DNA of 64,000 nucleotides from Lachnospiraceae bacterium. GTDB lineage: Bacteria > Bacillota > Clostridia > Lachnospirales > Lachnospiraceae. Below the pieces are notes generated by a model that searched no databases, had not been told where the DNA came from, and was given only the letters and a program-made list of their open reading frames with translations. This document shows, in pieces, positions 59,898 through 64,000 of this stretch (positions within the stretch are counted from its first letter, which is position 1; every line of letters begins with the position of its first letter). Made by a program: the position numbers and the translations under genes. The stretch is taken from positions 55,734 to 119,733 of the forward strand of contig JAAVZL010000008.1 of the NCBI GenBank assembly GCA_022791635.1, read 5' to 3'.

Positions 59898-60764
59898 TTA
59901 TGCATATACGCCGCAAGCGAATCCGATGGCTGTCAGCACGGCGGCCAGAACCAGGATCAATCCCATCAGCTTCATGGGTGACCATTTCTTTTTTGCGTAC
60001 AGATAATATACGAATAGGGTCAGTCCCAGGGGCAGGATATTCGGAAATATGGAATTGAGCATATTGTCTGCATTGAATAGTACCTGGGCCTCCAGAACTG
60101 TGTCTGTGGTGACGTCATACACGTCTTTTACAATCTGAATGGGAAGGGACATGCTTACAAAGGAGGCTGTGAGAGCGCCTACTACAATGAGTCCCATCAC
60201 TGTCATGGTGTCTGTCAGCATGTCCAGCTTTCCGTTGGCCATAAATTTCTGCATTCCCTCCAGGCCTGTGTGGTAGCCGAATTTGTACAGCTTCCAGCTG
60301 ATGATGCAGGTGCATACGGGATAAATGACCATGTAAAGCAGGGGGCCTGCCCATGCCGCAGCGGCGTTTGCCTGGGAAATGGAAAGACAGATGGTAAGCA
60401 GGATGGGAATGATGGTTGCTACCCACAGGGAGTCGCCGATGGCGGATGTCGGTCCAATCAGGGCTGTCTTTACGCTGCCGATTATCTCCGGCGTACACTC
60501 GCCGTTTGCGTTGGCCTCTTCCATACCGCAGACAATGCCGTTGCAGATGGAGCCTACCTGGGCCTCGGTGTTGAAGAGGGTTACATGGCGCTTCAGTGCC
60601 TCTGCCTTTTCCTCTTTCGTATCATACAGCTCTTCTACGACCGGAGCCATAGCCTGTCCGAAGGCCATGCCCAGCATACTCTCTGCCTGCTGGGAGCAGC
60701 CGTTCCAGAAGAACCAGTTCCAAAAGGATTTCTTTAAAGTCTTTTCGCTAATTTTCTTTGCCAT
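59898..60764 (-). CDS. PTS EIID component, mannose family
   Basis: 288 residues, membrane subunit. N-terminus KKSFWNWFFWNGCSQQAESMLG with the CS-QQ-E pattern of IID, then KRHVTLFNTEAQVGSICNGI, LIGPTSAIGDSLWVATIIPI, and C-terminal membrane segments. It forms the translocator with IIC; the start lies 2 nt after the IIC stop. Confidence 0.94.
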   Translation of the reverse strand: MAKKISEKTLKKSFWNWFFWNGCSQQAESMLGMAFGQAMAPVVEELYDTKEEKAEALKRHVTLFNTEAQVGSICNGIVCGMEEANANGECTPEIIGSVKTALIGPTSAIGDSLWVATIIPILLTICLSISQANAAAAWAGPLLYMVIYPVCTCIISWKLYKFGYHTGLEGMQKFMANGKLDMLTDTMTVMGLIVVGALTASFVSMSLPIQIVKDVYDVTTDTVLEAQVLFNADNMLNSIFPNILPLGLTLFVYYLYAKKKWSPMKLMGLILVLAAVLTAIGFACGVYA

Positions 60765-60766
60765 GA

Positions 60767-61549
60767 TTATTCCCTCCCTGCCATTTTGTCAACGATTACG
60801 AAATAGAGAACCGCCGTCAGCACTGCTACGACTGCTACGCCCATCATGCTCAGTCCGAAATAGGTTACCAGGATAAAGCCAATCAGGAAGATGGCAAAGT
60901 GATATTGCTTTTTTAAGAGGAAGGAAAGGATGATTCCCATTCCCAGGGCAGCCATCATACCGCCGAACACTCCCAGAAGTGTTGTCACCCATCCGGGAAT
61001 CATGCTTGCGAAATCTCCCTGGCCGGAGGCTGCCGTCATGGAGGTGAGCACGATCACCGCCGGAATAAAACGGCAGGCAAAGCCGATGAGCTGTCCGCAT
61101 ACCACATTGGGGATGTACATTTTCTTTGTCTCTCCGGCCTCTGCGTATTTATTCGCAATGCGGTTCAGGGGGAGGTTGAGGGCATAGGATACGTTCCACA
61201 TAATGCCTCCTACCAGGCCGCCGATGCCTGCAAACAGCACGGCCAGTCCAATCACTTCTGTGGTTCCCATTCCTCTGCCGAATACGAGAGCTCCTGCCGT
61301 GCCGATGTAGGTGGCATAGGATAAATCCCATGCAACGGCGCCGCCGGGGGTTACATTTCCCATGTACATGATCTGCAGGGGCACGCCCACAAGCATGGCC
61401 GTGGGTACGTCACCCATGATGAGTCCTACCACAAAGGAGGCTACCAGAGGCCTTCCCAGTGTATACCAGCCGATGGTATTGCCTACGATGGAGCCAATGG
61501 CTCCCAGATATACAAATAATGCTATTAAAATAATCTGAACCATATTCAT
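60767..61549 (-). CDS. PTS EIIC component, mannose family
   Basis: 260 residues with about eight membrane segments. Conserved: LIMGDVPTAMLVGVPLQIMY (membrane entry) and GNVTPGGAVAWDLSYATYIG. ATG at 61549 with AGGAG upstream inside the GGAACTGGAATAGGAG leader. Substrate specificity of the complex is not readable; the murQ neighbour suggests an amino sugar. Confidence 0.94.
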   Translation of the reverse strand: MNMVQIILIALFVYLGAIGSIVGNTIGWYTLGRPLVASFVVGLIMGDVPTAMLVGVPLQIMYMGNVTPGGAVAWDLSYATYIGTAGALVFGRGMGTTEVIGLAVLFAGIGGLVGGIMWNVSYALNLPLNRIANKYAEAGETKKMYIPNVVCGQLIGFACRFIPAVIVLTSMTAASGQGDFASMIPGWVTTLLGVFGGMMAALGMGIILSFLLKKQYHFAIFLIGFILVTYFGLSMMGVAVVAVLTAVLYFVIVDKMAGRE

Positions 61550-61573
61550 ATCTCATTCTCCTATTCCAGTTCC

Positions 61574-61663
61574 GCAGACCTTCTCCAGCACCCCTGATAT
61601 AGAACAATTTCCGGTCACAAATCATGTGCCCGTAAATTGTTCTGGTACTGTTCGCAGGTCTGC
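61574..61663 (-). promoter_or_regulatory. Structured intercistronic spacer between PTS IIB and IIC
   Basis: Outer stem GCAGACC (61657-61663) with GGTCTGC (61574-61580) and inner stem AGAACAATTTACGG (61630-61643) with CCGGAAATTGTTCT (61601-61614), 13 of 14 pairs, on the minus transcript. It runs straight into GCGGAACTGGAATAGGAG, the IIC ribosome site. Same plan as 43259-43352. Confidence 0.55.
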
Positions 61664-61682
61664 TGATTCCAGTCTTTCGTAT

Positions 61683-62171
61683 TTAAAGGGTTTCCTTGAA
61701 TGCCTTCCAGGTTACCTTGGAGGCGTTGGGCAGCTGGTGGAACACAACGTCCGTTCCCTTGGCCGCCAGCTCGTCTAAGAGCTTTACGTCCGCGTCGCTC
61801 AGGTAAAAAATGCCTGTGGCTCCGCTTACCTTGTGGATCGTATCCGGCCGCTTTGCCATATTTCCCAGAATCAGCTGTTCACAGTCTGCTATACTTTCGC
61901 CCAGCTCTCCCAGCTTTTCCGGCACCTTGACAATCACCAAGCGGTTTTTGTCGCTCTTTTCGGTAAGAAGCTCCTTTGCCTCTGCTGTGGTAACAATGTT
62001 GGTCACATAATTTTTCGGTACACCCATGGTTAAAATGGATTTCAGCATGGGATTCTGCGCGCTGGCATCATCCACTGCAATGATCTCCTGAATTCCCAGC
62101 GTCGGACACCAGGCCACTATTGTCTGGCCGTGAATCAATCGATCGTCTACTCTTACATATACCTTTCCCAT
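61683..62171 (-). CDS. PTS EIIB component, mannose family
   Basis: 162 residues from the ATG at 62171 (AGGAGG upstream). N-terminal VYVRVDDRLIHGQTIVAWCP contains the His that receives phosphate from IIA. Standard length. It lies between murQ and IIC; a 133-nt gap to IIC holds the stem structure described separately. Confidence 0.94.
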   Translation of the reverse strand: MGKVYVRVDDRLIHGQTIVAWCPTLGIQEIIAVDDASAQNPMLKSILTMGVPKNYVTNIVTTAEAKELLTEKSDKNRLVIVKVPEKLGELGESIADCEQLILGNMAKRPDTIHKVSGATGIFYLSDADVKLLDELAAKGTDVVFHQLPNASKVTWKAFKETL

Positions 62172-62227
62172 CACTATCCTCCTAACTATAGTCGCTGCGC
62201 AACAGTACTATTCATTTCTTAGCCGGA

Positions 62228-63148
62228 TTATTTCTGTTCCGTTTCTGAAGCTATGCATCTGCGCACAAAACCCTGATTCTCCTTCAGAAGCTTTGCTGCC
62301 CCCTCTCTGTCTGTTCCTGTCAGAATCATTACAATGGCTTCCTTGGTGGAGTATTTTGTGTCCTCAAGCGCCTGTTGGGCCTTCTCGTAGGTACAGCCTG
62401 TGCTCTCCATCACCATTCTTTTGGCACGCTCCAAAAGCTTCTGGTTGGTGGCCTTCATATCCACCATCAGGTTACCGTAGACCTTTCCGATGCCTACCAT
62501 GGAGGCGGTGGAAATCATGTTTAAGATGAGCTTCTGACAGGTCCCGGCCTTCAGCCTGGTGGATCCGGTGAGTACTTCTGGTCCCGCATTTACTTCGATG
62601 GCCGTCTGGGCGAGCCCGGAAAGGGCTGCCCCCGGGTTGCAGCTGATACTGATGGTCCCGGCCCCTACGGAAGTCGCGTACTTTAAGGCTCCCGCACAGT
62701 AGGGGGTTCTCCCGGAGGCTGCAATGGCGCAGACCACATCCTGCTTTCTAAGCCCAAGCTTTTTTAAATCCTCCGCAGCCAGCTCTTCCGAGTCCTCGGC
62801 TCCCTCCACGGCTTTGATAAAGGCTCCGCTTCCGCCGGCAATCAGAGCCTGCACCTCATCGGTGGTGGAAAAGGTAGGGGTGCATTCCACCGCATCCATA
62901 ATGCCCAGCCGTCCGCTGGTTCCGGCTCCCACATAGATGAGTCTGCCTCCCTCGTTCAGGGCCTTTACCACGCGTGTGACGGCCTTTTCGACCTGGGGCA
63001 GGGCTTTTTCCACCGCTTCCACCGCTTTCTTGTCTTCCTCATTCATAATGCGGATAATTTCTCCCGGCGTCAGAAGATCCAGATTCATAGTTCTGGGATT
63101 TCGGGTCTCCGTATTCAAATGACTGATTTTCACCTTTTCACTGCTCAT
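62228..63148 (-). CDS. murQ: N-acetylmuramic acid 6-phosphate etherase
   Basis: 306 residues. It cleaves the lactyl ether of MurNAc-6-phosphate to GlcNAc-6-phosphate and D-lactate, in cell-wall recycling. SIS domain with YVGAGTSGRLGIMDAVEC, the family-specific TPTFSTTDEVQALIAGG and AIAASGRTPYCAGAL; catalytic Glu in EGAEDSEE. Co-transcribed with a mannose-family PTS and a PIG-L-like gene. It starts just after the latter's stop (4 nt). Confidence 0.96.
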   Translation of the reverse strand: MSSEKVKISHLNTETRNPRTMNLDLLTPGEIIRIMNEEDKKAVEAVEKALPQVEKAVTRVVKALNEGGRLIYVGAGTSGRLGIMDAVECTPTFSTTDEVQALIAGGSGAFIKAVEGAEDSEELAAEDLKKLGLRKQDVVCAIAASGRTPYCAGALKYATSVGAGTISISCNPGAALSGLAQTAIEVNAGPEVLTGSTRLKAGTCQKLILNMISTASMVGIGKVYGNLMVDMKATNQKLLERAKRMVMESTGCTYEKAQQALEDTKYSTKEAIVMILTGTDREGAAKLLKENQGFVRRCIASETEQK

Positions 63149-63152
63149 GTGT

Positions 63153-63833
63153 CTACCACAGATCCTTCTCGATGAGGCTGGCGTACATGTAGTTCACCGT
63201 AAAGCCGTTGCTGCCGCATTCGATCTGACGCACCTTTCCGTTGGTTGTGTAATAGGGAATATATGGGAAATCGTTGATCTCCCCGTTAAATACCTGGTAC
63301 TCCTTAAGCCCCGAAAACCACTGCTCCTTCTCCTCCTCGCTGAGGACGAAATATGCCTGGGGCAAAAAGCCTACCAAATCCTCGAAGGTCTCTCCATAGA
63401 GAAGCCGGATGGGATTTCCCTTTCGCCTTAAGGCCTTCACGGCCGTGGTGACGGCGTCGTGGGTATTGATGTGCCGCGGATGCATGGAGCCTCTCCAGTG
63501 GGTGATCACCAGGTCCACCTCTTCCTCCTCAAAATACTTCTCAAGCCTTGCCGCAAATTCCTCTGTGGACGGCATACTGCTGGAAACATAGCCCAGCCAG
63601 ATGGTGTCCCCGCCCAGAGCCCTGGCTGCCCGCTGGTTCTGGTCAAGCAGGGACTGCAGGTAGGCCGCCTTGGCCTCTTCCGTGGCCTCCGGATCCTCCA
63701 GCCTTCCCTGGGTCACGTGGATGAAGGTGCAGTGAGCCCCCTCCTTTGCATATTTCAGCATCAGCGGACCTCCCATAAGCTCCGCGTCCAAGGAATGAGC
63801 CCCGATGCTGACAATGCGTCTAAGCGCTGCCAT
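63153..63833 (-). CDS. PIG-L family deacetylase-like protein
   Basis: 226 residues. N-terminus VSIGAHSLDAELMGGPLMLK corresponds to the PIG-L AHPDD-E metal motif in a variant form (AHSLDAE), and HPRHINTHDAVTTAV supplies the later HxxH-type histidines. The family deacetylates GlcNAc-type or related substrates with zinc. Beside murQ and an EII system, an amino-sugar substrate is reasonable. AGGAGG lies upstream of the ATG. Confidence 0.85.
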   Translation of the reverse strand: MAALRRIVSIGAHSLDAELMGGPLMLKYAKEGAHCTFIHVTQGRLEDPEATEEAKAAYLQSLLDQNQRAARALGGDTIWLGYVSSSMPSTEEFAARLEKYFEEEEVDLVITHWRGSMHPRHINTHDAVTTAVKALRRKGNPIRLLYGETFEDLVGFLPQAYFVLSEEEKEQWFSGLKEYQVFNGEINDFPYIPYYTTNGKVRQIECGSNGFTVNYMYASLIEKDLW

Positions 63834-63853
63834 AAATCAAACTCCCTCCTTTC

Positions 63854-64000
63854 CTACAATTCCTTTTTGTAGGATGTAAAGCTCCGGAACACATGGATTC
63901 CATGCCGCTCATAGTAGCGCCGTCCCGGTTCATCAGTAGATACAAAATACATATGGTAAACTCCTCTTTTTGCCATCTCAAGCTGTGCAAAATCAAGAAG
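63854..64000 (-). CDS. C-terminal end of a probable GNAT-family acetyltransferase (5' end outside)
   Basis: 49 codons visible, ending at a TAG (63854-63856). The translated end has LLDFAQLEMAKRGVYHMYFV followed by PGRRYYERHGI, resembling the FYER-HGF end of GNAT acetyltransferases. Same strand as the PIG-L and murQ genes, 20 nt upstream of the PIG-L start. Too short for a firm family call. Confidence 0.5.
   Translation of the reverse strand, partial: LLDFAQLEMAKRGVYHMYFVSTDEPGRRYYERHGIHVFRSFTSYKKEL

Overview
The window reads as a chromosomal segment of an anaerobic, low-to-mid GC Firmicute, most likely an acetogenic member of the Lachnospiraceae (Blautia-like). The evidence is a complete carbonyl branch of the Wood-Ljungdahl pathway (CODH, acetyl-CoA synthase, corrinoid protein, methyltransferase) with a MetF/MetV/RnfC-type methylene-THF reductase, a clostridial flavin thioredoxin reductase, YesMN-type two-component genes, mannose-family PTS genes and consensus sigma-A promoters. 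No rRNA, tRNA, CRISPR array or intact insertion sequence was seen.

Layout. 1-1.8 kb (minus): cobalt chelatase cbiK, thioredoxin reductase, thioredoxin. 1.9-7.0 kb (minus): a five-gene nickel/peptide ABC importer. 7.2-14.0 kb (minus): DUF4125, DUF4037 and TPR genes, a threonine-aldolase-like enzyme, a HAD phosphatase, a metallo-beta-lactamase-fold enzyme, an ACT protein and a YARHG lipoprotein. 14.2-19.1 kb: an orphan second acetyl-CoA synthase gene (acsB copy 1) divergent from a hybrid histidine kinase. 19.1-27.0 kb (minus): an import and catabolic operon for a polyol or sugar (two zinc dehydrogenases, RbsABC-like ABC importer, class II aldolase, PfkB kinase), divergent from a plus-strand control operon at 27.3-31.3 kb made of an AraC-type response regulator, a histidine kinase without an external sensor domain, and an RbsA-like ATPase that has lost both nucleotide sites. 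31.4-33.9 kb: WYL regulator, flavodoxin-like reductase and a small gene graveyard including a broken toxin-antitoxin pair.

34.1-47.9 kb (minus) is the Wood-Ljungdahl block. Transcription appears to start twice: rnfC2-metV-metF from about 47.97 kb, and His-rich protein-cooT-cooC-cooS-cooC-acsB-acsD-acsC-acsE from a strong promoter at 44.06-44.09 kb, ending in a terminator at 34.0 kb. Three small metallochaperone-type genes precede cooS, which fits nickel loading of CODH/ACS. The ABC importer (nickel is plausible) and cbiK (cobalt for the corrinoid) are functionally related. Formyl-THF synthetase, cyclohydrolase and methylene-THF dehydrogenase are not in the window.

48.1-50.1 kb (plus): aroE, then an FMN riboswitch controlling the riboflavin transporter ribU. 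50.4-53.0 kb (plus): three consecutive decayed genes (symporter, DUF362, UPF0173 hydrolase). 53.0-59.0 kb: a LacI-type regulator divergent from a glucose/maltose-type PTS EIIABC, an EEP-family hydrolase and malQ, with recognisable operators. 59.3-64 kb (minus): mannose-family PTS IIA/IID/IIC/IIB, murQ, a PIG-L-like deacetylase and a partial GNAT gene, which suggests amino-sugar or muropeptide-sugar use.

Two recurring non-coding signals stand out. One is a family of six palindromic elements (31 to 209 nt) with shared ends of the type GGCTGYCRCAAAATAAG, at gene ends. The other is a recurrent leader, GGAACTGGAATAGGAG, which in three places directly follows a closed stem structure between genes.
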